Source: Elephas maximus indicus
Lineage: Eukaryota > Chordata > Mammalia > Proboscidea > Elephantidae
Direction: 5' to 3'
Assembly (NCBI RefSeq): GCF_024166365.1
Contig: NC_064821.1
Coordinates: forward strand, 52,417,093 to 52,481,092
Length of the DNA: 64,000 bases
The position numbers were made by a program, and so were the translations under genes. The notes beneath the pieces were generated by a model that made no database searches, was not told where the DNA came from, and saw only the letters and a list, made by a program, of their open reading frames with translations. Shown here one piece after another: positions 22,158 to 32,400 of the stretch. Within the stretch, counting starts at the first letter, position 1, and each line of letters opens with the position of its first letter.

Positions 22158-22180
22158 CCCCCCCCCCCCCCCCCCCCCCC
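22158..22180. repeat. (C)23 homopolymer
   Basis: 23 consecutive C on the plus strand, 18 bp downstream of the RTE insertion's right duplication. The other strand is G23. Confidence 0.9.
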
Positions 22181-23536
22181 GCTGCACCAGGCCACACAGC
22201 TGTGCAGCCAGGACAGTGGTTAGCCTCTCGGGCCAAGCTGAGCCACCCTCCACGCTTTCCCTTTCATTTGGATCAGCTAGTTTGGGATGGGACCACTCTC
22301 AGGGCCCTGTCTCTGAGGCCTCTGCCACCCATCCAGGCACCCACAGGCCGAAAATAGCTTCCTCGCAGGGCGGTGGCCGTTCTGCCACTCTGAGCAGTGC
22401 CTTCCTGGGAACGGCTAGGTTTATTTTCTCCCTGAGCCACTGAGAGGCTTGGGCGTAAAGGACCTGCCTAGAGTCAGTGATGGCAGGGGCACCAGAGAAA
22501 GGGCCTGCCTGCCCCACCTGGTGCTGGAGGACAGCAGCGGGTTCCTCAGGAGATACTTCCTGCCTGCGGGGACCCCTTCACTCTGGCCTCCCGGGGGCTG
22601 TCCCAACCCTGCCCAGGCACCAATGTTGGGGTCTTCTACAGCTAGAGCCTCATCCATCCCAACCACGAGGGAGCCGGCCAGTCTTGTGATCAGGGGCCAG
22701 GCCATGGGGGTGACCCTGGCCTGCAGCTGTAGGAGCCGGAGTGTCCCTCCATCCTCATGTTCACTTGGCCTCCTTAGGCCTAACTCACATGCAGACTAAA
22801 CCCAACCCTGGGAGGCTGAGGGCAGGAATGTCCTACCATTCTGCACATATAGGTGGCAGAGTCAGGATTCAAACCTGGGCCGGTGAGCTCCAGAGCATGG
22901 ACTGTTTCCCCCAAATGCAGGTGCCTCCCACCTCTTGGGGATCCTTCTGGGCACGAGGCCCTCATGGTGGGGGGGGGGGAACCCGGGCACTCAGGCGGGC
23001 TCCGAGCCTCCGTTCTGCTAGGTGATCGAAACGGAAGGCCTCAGGGGAGCCATGAGAGGCGGGTCGGGGGGAAGGAGTACTGGACTCTTTGCTGCTGAGG
23101 GATGAGCAGCCCCTGGGTCCAGGTTAAGCCAGCTCTGGTTGACAACCAGGGCCATCGGTTTATGAAGAGGAGTGTGGAACTACAGGGAGCTCAGAGTAGC
23201 TGGGGCGCCACCATCGCTCTAGGGCCTGCCTTCTGTGTAAGGGGCACTGTCGCCTACAGAATTTGCCTCACTCGAGTGGTTTCTCTCTATAGATCTCTTC
23301 AGAAGCATGGACCTCTGGGCTGTTATCAAAGATCCAGTCCCCTGGGGAAGGCCCTCCTGAATACTGCAGAAGCCCCCTCACAGGCAGAAGGCCCAGATAC
23401 CCTGTGGTGGGAAGGGGGTCTCTTCTCTCCTTAAATGACCACCCCCGCAACTTGGCAACTGTTCTCTTCCCTCACGCATCTCAGCACTTGGGCAGCTGGA
23501 TTCCTTTGTTTGTGATCTGGCTCCTTTACTGTCTTC
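22181..23536. other. GC-rich intergenic sequence, no supported gene
   Basis: Several overlapping ORFs of 70-116 codons on both strands, none with recognisable domains or conserved start context. Treated as noncoding. Confidence 0.5.
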
Positions 23537-23915
23537 CATCAGGCTGGGACCTCCCCAGGAGCAGGAACTGCCTCCCCCATCAGACTGTGACCTCCCCAGG
23601 ATCAGGAACTGTCTCTCCCCATCAGATGGGGACCTCCGCAGGAGCAGGGACTATCTCTCCCATCAGACTGAGACCTCCCCAGGATCAGAGACTGTCTCCC
23701 CCATCAGGCTGGGACCTCTCCAGGAGCAGGGACTGTCTCCCCCATCAGACTGGGAACTCCCCAGGGGAAGGGACTGTCTCTCCCATCAGATCAGGGACCT
23801 CCCTACAGACAGGGGCTGTCTCCCTCATCATATAGGGACCTCCCCAGGGGCAGGGACTGCCTCCCCCATCAGATTGGTACCTCCCTAGGGACAGGAACTG
23901 CCTCTCCCATTAGAC
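23537..23915 (+). repeat. 41-bp minisatellite, about nine units
   Basis: Units start CATCAG/CATTAG at 23537, 23578, 23620, 23661, 23702, 23743, 23784, 23826, 23867 and 23908, so the period is 41-42. Unit wording (CATCAGACTGGGACCTCCCC plus AGGAGCAGGGACTGTCTCC) resembles an L2 3'-end phrase, suggesting expansion from an L2 fragment. Confidence 0.92.
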
Positions 23916-25318
23916 ATGGCTGTCTGAGAGCTGAGGCAGAGCTGCCAGTCAGCCTTGGCCCCAGGAGCTGGGTGATGGCCACAGGACTGCATTCTTGATC
24001 ACTCCCCAGGCCATTTTCCCTATTCCTGGAACCATGTCAGTATGGGGCTGCAGTCTGCGCCTCCCAGGATCAGGGCCCACCCCCAATCTGGTTCTCTCTT
24101 GGGATGGAGATGGATCCCAGGTATGGCAGCTGAGTCCTCTCCCAGGGACCAAGCTGTCTTCCCACGGCAGGCAGGCCTTGTCCTGCCCCTGGCGGGTCAG
24201 GGTGACTGGAGCTGGGCCCCTCTGGCTCTCCTCCCATGGGCCACACTGAGGACCAGAATTAGCTCTCCGCGCTCAGTCTTGAGGTTCTTCACGTGCCAAA
24301 ACATGTGGGAGAGACCAGGATGAGGCCTCCTGGGAATCTGCCCAAGGCCTTTTCCCCTGGTTCCTCTGGGAAAAAGTCCAGAAAAACACTCAGTGACCCT
24401 GCTGATAGGGAGGCAGTGGGTGGGACTGGCCTGCCTGCCTGTCAGGAGAGACCCACTCAGGCCCTGGGAAGCTGAGAGGTTCCACTGCAGCCAAGACAGT
24501 GGTTCTGTTCCCAGTTGGCCCTGGGCAAGGCGACCTGGGCCTGCCCGCTCTCAGTGCCCAATCAGACCCCTGGGATTCATACTGCGGTCCTGGCCTGCAG
24601 ACCAAATGCAATTTCATGGAAATCTTGAGAATCAAATCTTCTCCAAATGGTTGGCCTGGAGCCTGATGTTGAGCACAGAAATCCATTGCTCAAGGAAGGG
24701 CAGAGCCATTCCAACTGGTAGGCAGGACTCTCCACTCTTCTTCTTCCCCTATCCCTGACCACCAAGCTGTACCCACCTAATCTATCTCCTGTGAGAGCCA
24801 GTGAGGGGCAAAGGCACTTGCCCTGGGGTGCCGGAACAGCAAGGGGGCAGGCGGAGCCCAGCAGACTCACCCACATTGTCCAGACACACCAAGGTGGGGT
24901 GATAGACGTAGGTGTCGGTGTCCCAGCCCTGGCCCCACCAGGTGGCAAGGGTGCCAGGAGAGCCCTTTTACCAAATGTACCCTCCCCACTTTGGTGACAC
25001 ATGTCTCTGCCCATGTCTTCTGGCTGAAACTTTCCCCAGTGATTGAGATCACACCAATGTCTTCTGCCACTCCAGACCTCCCCCTTGTATTCTATCCTAA
25101 GTCTCTCCCCTGCAATAAAATCTGACTGCGGAGTGCATGACACCGCTTTAGCACTGGCCTTATTTTGATGAGTTGCCACTAAGTGTTTCCAGCAACTCAA
25201 CAGACTTCTCAGTCAAATTATGGGCATCTTGCTCTTTTTTCGCTATACTGGTGATCTTCAGAGTTCTGGCTTCTCAGCAGTGTTCCCCTCTCAGCACCCT
25301 GTACGTACTGAGTAGACA
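23916..25318. other. Intergenic sequence, no supported gene
   Basis: A 207-codon minus frame (25200-24577) has no recognisable domain. AATAAA occurs on plus near 25117 without a gene to end. The DHRS3 3' end is about 0.7 kb to the right. Confidence 0.5.
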
Positions 25319-25490
25319 GCTGTTGTTAGGTGCCATCTAGTCTATTTCGACTCATCGTGACTCCGTGTGGGAGAGCAGAACTGCCCCACAGGGTTTTCTA
25401 GGCTAATCTTTATGGGAGCAGGTCACCAGGTCTTTCTCCCGTGGAGCCACTTGGTGAGTCTGAACCACCAGTCTTTTGGTTAGCAGCTGT
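25319..25490 (-). mobile_element. AfroSINE/RTE hybrid-type SINE, 5'-truncated
   Basis: GTTGTTAGGTGCCATCTAGTC at the RTE-like 3' end, then CCCCACAGGGTTTTCTAGGC and TCTTTTGGTTAGCAGCTGTA. Truncated before the tRNA-like head. Another SINE landed at its edge. Confidence 0.8.
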
Positions 25491-25500
25491 ACCAGACATT

Positions 25501-25657
25501 CAAAACCAAAAACCAAACCTGCTGCCATCGAGTCGATTCCGACTCATAGCGACCCTATTGGGCAGAGGAGAACCACCCCATAGGGTTTCTGGTGGATTTG
25601 AACTGCTGACCTTTTGGTTAGCATCCAAGCTCTTAACCACTGTGCCAGCAGGGCTCC
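25501..25657 (-). mobile_element. AfroSINE abutting another SINE
   Basis: Near-consensus CTGCCATCGAGTCGATTCCG. Perfect 12-bp duplication GTACCAGACATT at 25489-25500 and 25658-25669. Confidence 0.94.
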
Positions 25658-25984
25658 GTACCAGACATTAGGATTAGGTGCTCAATAAAGACTGGCCCTG
25701 TTCTCCTGAGTTGGTGCCTGGTGGGTGATGGGGCCATGGTAGGGCAGACTAGTTCATGATGGTCATACCAGGGAAATAAGAAGAGGAGCATAGTGGCCCA
25801 CCCCGAGGGGACTGGTGGAGCCTGGGCTCCAATGTCTGCCCTGACCTCTGCCCCCTTCTTGCTCGCTGTGCTCCTGGCTACCGGGACCCTGAGCAGACCA
25901 ATCCTCTCTCAAAAGATGGGGCTTTGTAGTTGGAACTGGCACCCTCTCAGTGCCCACTAAGGTCAGGATATTGAAGAAAGAACT

Positions 25985-26407
25985 CACAAATGCCATTGCT
26001 CTTTATTTTTCATTCCTGCCGTTCAACCAGTCTGTGTAAGCTGAGGGTGAGTGGATTGTGGAGGGGAAGGAAGGGCCTCTGGGGACAGCCCCTCCCAGGA
26101 AAAGTCTATGCACACTGCTGAGGCTGGTTAGAATTGAGAAGCAATTCAACAATAAACTCTACCAAATTAGAAATGTACAGTGTCCAGGTGGCTGTTGGCT
26201 GGTTTCTTGCCTCCCCATGAGGGTCAGAGTTACGCATGTGCAAAGGTCCTGGGGTTGGCCTGGGAGGCAGCCGGATTCTCCCTCTGGGCAGACGCAGTTC
26301 TGGTTACCTAGCAGAAGTGTGCCAAGGGACAGGCCTGCAGGTGGGTGCCCAGGTGCCATGGCCTCTCAGGCTCCGTGGCTCCTCCAGTGCGTTTCTGCGT
26401 CCTGCCT
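25985..26407 (-). other. DHRS3: DHRS3 3' untranslated region
   Basis: This stretch runs from the TAG to just past the only well-placed AATAAA on the gene strand. No recognised repeat interrupts it. The exact cleavage site is inferred. A UTR of about 0.4 kb is plausible for this gene but not proven here. Confidence 0.6.
26002..26007 (-). terminator. DHRS3: DHRS3 polyadenylation signal AATAAA
   Basis: The plus strand reads TTTATT, so the gene strand reads AATAAA, about 400 nt after the DHRS3 stop. The downstream gene-strand sequence (GAGCAATGGCATTTGTGAG) offers CA/GT-rich context for cleavage. Confidence 0.6.
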
Positions 26408-26492
26408 CTATGTTCGCCCTTTAAAAGTGTTCATGCAGGTGTAGGTTCCTGAGAATCTGTGGATCTCCTCGAGGGCAGCCTGGGGGAGTATG
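26408..26492 (-). CDS. DHRS3: DHRS3 coding exon 6 (last, with stop)
   Basis: This exon carries 85 coding nt: one base completing the split serine, 27 codons ([15 protein letters not shown] to MNTFKGRT) and TAG at 26410-26408. The acceptor is CCCCAG. It supplies residues 275-302. The upstream polypyrimidine tract is C/T-rich. Intron 5 is about 2.7 kb. Confidence 0.95.
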
Positions 26493-29400
26493 CTGGGGAG
26501 TGGGAGGGAGGAAGGGAGACGGTCAGCAGGAGGGACGAGCAGCCAGATGCTGGTGGCCACAGGAGGTGGGGCAGTGGAGCGAGGTTTCCCATAAGCGCTC
26601 CCTACCCCTATACTCCCCTCCAAGTCACACACCAGCTTCCCTCCCACAAGCCACCCCCAGTCCCTGCACGGCAGAAGGGCTTTCAAGTAAGTGGAAAAGC
26701 AGCTGCTTATAAGGTAAAGGGTGGTAGGAACAAACTTCCAAAGCCACATTCTTAGCATTTTTAGGGCCCATAAGTATGTCCAAGATAAATCAACTCCAAC
26801 CTCCACCTATTCAACAAGTATTTACCGTGTGGGACTGTGGAGACAGTACAACTGGGGTCACTTCCTTCAGGGAAGCTCCCCAGATCTCTCCTTTGTGCTC
26901 CCCAGAGCCACTGCGCTTCCCATCAAGACCTGGTATTGTCTTTGCCTGTTTACCTGCTAAGCCTGCGGGGGCCTTAGAGGCACGTATTTCATCTCTGACC
27001 CTGGGCCTAGTACAGGGCCTGGCATGAGAGGGCCCTCAGTGTATTTGTTGAATGAAATTGAAGGTCCGTGGCCTGTTGTAGGCACAAGACGGGAAAGGTT
27101 CATTTCCAGTGGAGCAATCTGGAAGCCCCAGCACTAGAGCTGAGCCTCTAAGGATTTCTCCTGAGGAAGGTGAGGAGAGGGCACAGAGCTGGGAATGAGA
27201 AGGGAATAGTCTCTGTTTCCTGTGGGCAAGTAGTGGGGTCAGGACAGGAGATGTAGGCTCGGGTCTCCCTGTGGAGAGTGCTGAGATGTTCTAGACAAAC
27301 TAGTGTTTATCTAGAATGTTCTGAGAAGCTTCTAAACAGCTCCCTGGACGTGCAGCTGGGCCTCAGTTAGGGCAGGAGTCCCTGCTCACCCAGGGAGATT
27401 CACTGAGGCAGCCAAGGAGCGCCTCAGAACAATGGTCAGGGTGGACCGAGGGCAGCTGGGAGTGTCCCAATGCCCCAGTACCCTCTCCAGCCCTCTGCTT
27501 TGGGTCTGCGAAAGGGCTTTGAGTTTGGAGGAGAAAGGACCGAATGATGTTATCCCCTCGTTTACAAGGTTTCCTGTGCCCACTGACTGCTGGAGCGGTT
27601 CCTTGCTGTGTTCATGGCAGCCAGAGGGGAACTCGGGCTTCCTGGACATCAACGTTTGATAAAAGCAGGGACCAGCCTGGAATCTGGGTGCTTCACTTCC
27701 TGAAAAAGCCTTCCAGGTCAAAGGGTTTAGTCAGTTGGGAGCCAGGGTCTGAAGATGGACAGAGACCCAGAAGAGCCAAGAGTCCACGGTCACTTCATGG
27801 CCCCTGGACAAAGCTCTCAGAGTCCCTGGGTGATGCAAATAGTTAATGTACTCAGTTGCTAAATGAAGGGTTCAAGTCCACCCAGAGGCACCTTGGAAGA
27901 AGGGCTTAGTGATCTATTTCTGAAACGGAGCTATTGAAAACCCTATGAAGCACAGTTCTACTCTGGCACACATGGGGTTGCCATGAATTGGAGTGGACTC
28001 AACAACTGGCTTTTTTTTTTTTTATTATATAAGAAGCCCATGGAGCCCTTGAGGCAAAGTGGTTAAGAGCTTGGCCGCTAACCAAAACATTGGCAGTTCA
28101 AATCTACCAGCTGCTCCTTGGAAACCCTATGGCGCAGTCCTACTCTGTCCTATAGGGTCGCTATGAGTCTGCACACAACAACAACAAGAAGCCCATGAAA
28201 CCTGTGCTTAAGCAACACCTAGAATAGCTCCTTCAGGATGGGGGTGCCGAAACAAAGCCTGGAAGGTTTTAGGGGAATATGATGCTGGGCAAATTCTGGA
28301 GAAGGGCCATCTCCATCAAGCCAACATCTGAGAAAGTCTGCCCTGGTAAGCCCTGCCCAACTCCCACCCGACCACAGCTGAATGAATCTTACTGTGACAT
28401 TTCTGTGAATCCTAAGCCTTTGGCATCGAGATCCCTGTCTTCCCCATTAGATTAAGCCTCCTGAGGGCTCGGGCTGTGTCTTCTAATCTCTAGAATAGCA
28501 GCTCTCAAAGTGGTCCAGGAACCTCTGGGGGTACCTGACAATTTTTCATGGGTCTGCAAGGTCAAAAGTATCTTTCTAACAATACTAAGCCATTATTTCC
28601 CTTTTTCCCCCTTGGTCTCTCATGGGTGTACAGTGGAGTTTTCTAGAGGGCACTTGATACATGACATCACAACAGACTGAAATCAGAAGCAGATACAAGA
28701 ATCCTGCTACCTTCCATTAAGCCAAGCAATAAAGAGATTTGCAAAAATGTAAAACTATGCCACTCTTCTCACTACATTTATTTCGTTTTGCAAAAGGTAA
28801 TTACTTTTCACAAAACAATACTGAATGTATGTTAACATGTAGAGAGTTTGTTATTGTTCTTTTTAAATAACTAAATATTTCTTAATATGAACAAATGTAT
28901 AAATATTTGTAAAATTTTTCTCAGTTTTAATTTTTCATATAGTAATTAGTGATAGATACAAGTCACATAAACAAACGCTCTTTGGGTTCCTCAACAATTT
29001 TTAAGACTGTAAAGAGGTCCTGAGACCGAAAAATTTGAGAGCTACTGGCCTAGAGTAAGGATAGTGAATCCATGGCAGACACGCTTCCACCCCTCATTCT
29101 CATGCCCACAGCAGACATGACTAACCAATTACATGTCTACTTTCTATCCACCTGCTGCCTCTTCTCCACCAGGGGAAGTGGTTGGCAGAAGCTGGACCCT
29201 GCACTTTCTCGCCAGCTCCATACCTTTTCAAGATAATGAGGGCATGCATCGTCCACGGAAGCAGGAGTAGGGCCTGGTTGAGCTGCACAGCTTCCACCGT
29301 CCTCCGGGCCACCGTCTCAGGCTTCAGCGGGGGGAAGAGGTTGGGAAACCTGAAAGCAGAAAGAGACATGGTGGGTTTCTGCTAGAGAAGAGAGTGCTTC

Positions 29401-32400
29401 TGCTGAAAGCCTCTAGGTGCTCACATGTCTGGGTCACTATGTTGACTTCTCCTGTTTGGGATACTCCCCGCACCCCCAGACTTGTCAGGAGTCCTCATTC
29501 CCTTCACTCCTTCCAGACCTCGGCGCCTGTGAGTGGGAGCTCCTAGCCGCATATGGGAGCACTTCTTGAGAATCAAGGACTTCCAGCCTACCAGACATGG
29601 GTCCTTTCTCAAAAGCATTTCAAAGGGCTCATTTAAAACTGTCAATCAGATTGTATCGCTGCCCTGCTCAAGACCTTCCAGGAGCTCCCAGTTCCTGGGA
29701 TTAAACCCAGCCTACAACCCTGCCGACCCTTGCAATTACCCCTCTGCCCTACTCATTCTGCTCCAGACACACTGGCCAATCTTTCTGCTCTTATCACCTT
29801 CAGATCTTTCCCGCCTCAGGGCCTTTTACCAGCGGTCTCCTCTGCCTGGTTCACTCCTCCCAGCTCCTCCTCAGGGAGGCACCTCAGCCCCGTCTCCGAA
29901 AAGTGCCCTCTGATCTCGTCCCCCTGCTCATTTCCTCGACCACATTGACATCTAGAATGGCCTTGTCTGTTTGTATGTTTCCTTGTTAATGGCTGTCTCC
30001 CTGACCAGACTATGACTCTCATGAGGGCAGGAGGATGCCTGGGTCGTCTCCCTCCCTGTTATATCCCTAGCATCTGGCACAGTGTCCAGCATTGTAGGTG
30101 CTCAGTAAACACTTACTGAGTGGATGAATACTGAGCAACCTGCCATTCCCCCAGTGCGTCCTACTTATCCCTGTTTGGAGGCCAGGGCTTAGCCGAGAAT
30201 ACCCTTCTCTACCCAGCTTGCTCCTTCACTCACTCATTCACTTCTTGATTCACTAATTCATTGAATCATTCGTTGAAGTATTTATAAGGTGCTTTCCATG
30301 GGTTTAACAAATGAATGAATGATTGAATAAGCAAACATCAGGGGCTTCTCAGGCCCCATTTGGAGGCATCAGTCCTGTGACCTGTACAATAATGAAGACA
30401 GGGAGAGGTGGAAGTCCCTCGTTGCAGCCTCAGCTCCCTAAGTGGCAGGGCTTGGCTAAATGCTCAACACGCATCTTTTTCTCCAATTCACAGACGAGGA
30501 GGCTGAGGCTTGGGCAAGTCGGTGAGGTACTAGGTGTTCTAACCAGGCCTGCATGAGTTCCAGGCCAGTGTTCTGCCCACTGCCTTTGTTTGCTGCTCTT
30601 CCTGCCCCTCCTAGGCCTGTAGGCACAGGGTTATGCTGCTGGCTCCGACCCCAATCCCACAAAGGGCTCCTGATCTGTTCTGGCACCAGCAGGATTAAGG
30701 GTGATGAGTCACCAGGTCTGATGTCACTCCTGAGCCTGGGCAACTCTCGGCCCCCAGAATGGGCTTGGCCTCTGAGAGTCCACGGATCTCAGACAAGACC
30801 TTCCCCCACCCCCCGCTTCCTTGGCCATCACCATGGGGCTTCTAAGGTGCCTGCACCCCTGTAGTCTGGAAGGGCCAGCAGCCTGGGTACTGCAGAGATG
30901 AATGTGTTGGGGCAGCTCACAGGTTTTGGAATCCTACAGACACAGCCGACAGTCTGGATTCTCCACCAGCTCCATTTCTTGGGGGAAGGAAGGTAGGAGA
31001 GATAGACCAAGCTCCATGGATTTGTGGGGGACCCTTCCTGCCAAGATCCCAACAGGGGAATCTGACATGAAGCCACAAGCAAGTCTGCTGATGGGACTTT
31101 CTCTTTTTCTCTCTGCAGGAGGTGGGATGAGTGTATGGGGAACTGGTAGAGCTATTAACTCCCATGGAGGCAGCACAAACGAATGGAAAAGGCGTGAGCT
31201 CCAATCTCTGCTCAGCCATTTTCTAGCTGTGTGGCCTTAGGCAAGTAACTTCACTTCTCTGAGCCTTGGTTCCATCATCTGTACAATGAAGATAGCAGTT
31301 CTCTTGTGGGGTTGATGTGAGGCTCAAACGCAGGAGTGTATGTAAAGTGCCTGGTGATGTGAACTTAGAAGGAACTCATTCAATAGTGATTTCAAAACAA
31401 CAGCACCCACCTGCAAGACCACTCTTGCTGGGAAATCTATCAATTTTGTCCTAAACATCTGTCTCCCACCCTTGACCTCAGGAAGCTGCTAAGCATGGTT
31501 GGGGAGGAAACCAATAATTGTACCCCCTCAGAAAATGGGAGTTAGTTATGTACCCCGTATCCTTCTACTACTCTCTCTGCCAAGCCTTTGGAGCTCATCC
31601 TACACATTCCCAGGTAACTAACAGTCACGAATACTTACTATTTGCCAAGCACACACTAGTTGATTCACACACGTACGCTCATCTACCCAGCCCAACAACC
31701 CCGTGGAGTAGGGGGCACTATTATCAATCTCTTTTTATAGATGAGGAAACAGACGCACAGAAAAGTCAAGTAACTTGCCCAAGGTCACAAAGAGCTGGGA
31801 TTTGGGCCTATACTTCAAACTACTATAGAAAAATCAGTCTGGGAACCTTGTCTTTCTGTCTTAAAGAAGGGGAGAGAAAACAAGGCTAGAAAGTGAAATA
31901 GACACCCAAATGTGATATCCTGCCCACTTCTGTGCTCAGGGTGCTCAGTTAAAACTGGGACTTGCCACAGATACACTTTCACCCAAAACACATTTACTGA
32001 GTACCACCTGTATGCCTGGATGAAAAACAAACCAAGTTGTCTTGGTGGAAAACGACAACATGGAACATTCATTAAAAAAAAAAAAAAAATCAAACCCAGT
32101 GCCGTCGAGTCGATTCTGACTCATAGTGACCCTATAGGACAGAGTAGAAGTGCCCCATAGAGTTTCCAAGGAGATCCTGGAGGATTCGAACTGCCAACTT
32201 CTTGGTTAGCAGCTGTAGCTCTTCACCGCTATGCCACCAGAGTTTCCTGGAACATTCATAGTCATTAATAATTCAATGTCTTCTAAATTCAAAATTTATG
32301 ATAATTTGCACACAAATTGTATATCTGTTGGAATATATACCTCTGTGACAAACTCGGAAGATACCATCTGCTAGGAAAATTAATAACGTATGCATTTAGG

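Larger units (their letters stand above)
26493..29223 (-). other. DHRS3: DHRS3 intron 5
   Basis: Donor GTATGG at 29223, acceptor CCCCAG before 26492. Contains two AfroSINEs and a hAT element. The part 26493-27818 shows only faint ancient repeat near 26.8 kb. Confidence 0.9.

Noticed and set aside
23404-23835. A 143-codon ORF with repeated SGWDLSRSRDCLPHQ-like units
   Set aside because: It is the 41-bp minisatellite read in one frame. Unit lengths of both 41 and 42 would break any real protein repeat.
25110-25125. Plus-strand AATAAA near 25117 as the end of a second gene
   Set aside because: No supported upstream exon on the plus strand. Single hexamers are common.
24577-25200. A 207-codon minus-strand ORF downstream of DHRS3
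   Set aside because: No domain, signal peptide or splice context, and the composition is like flanking noncoding sequence.
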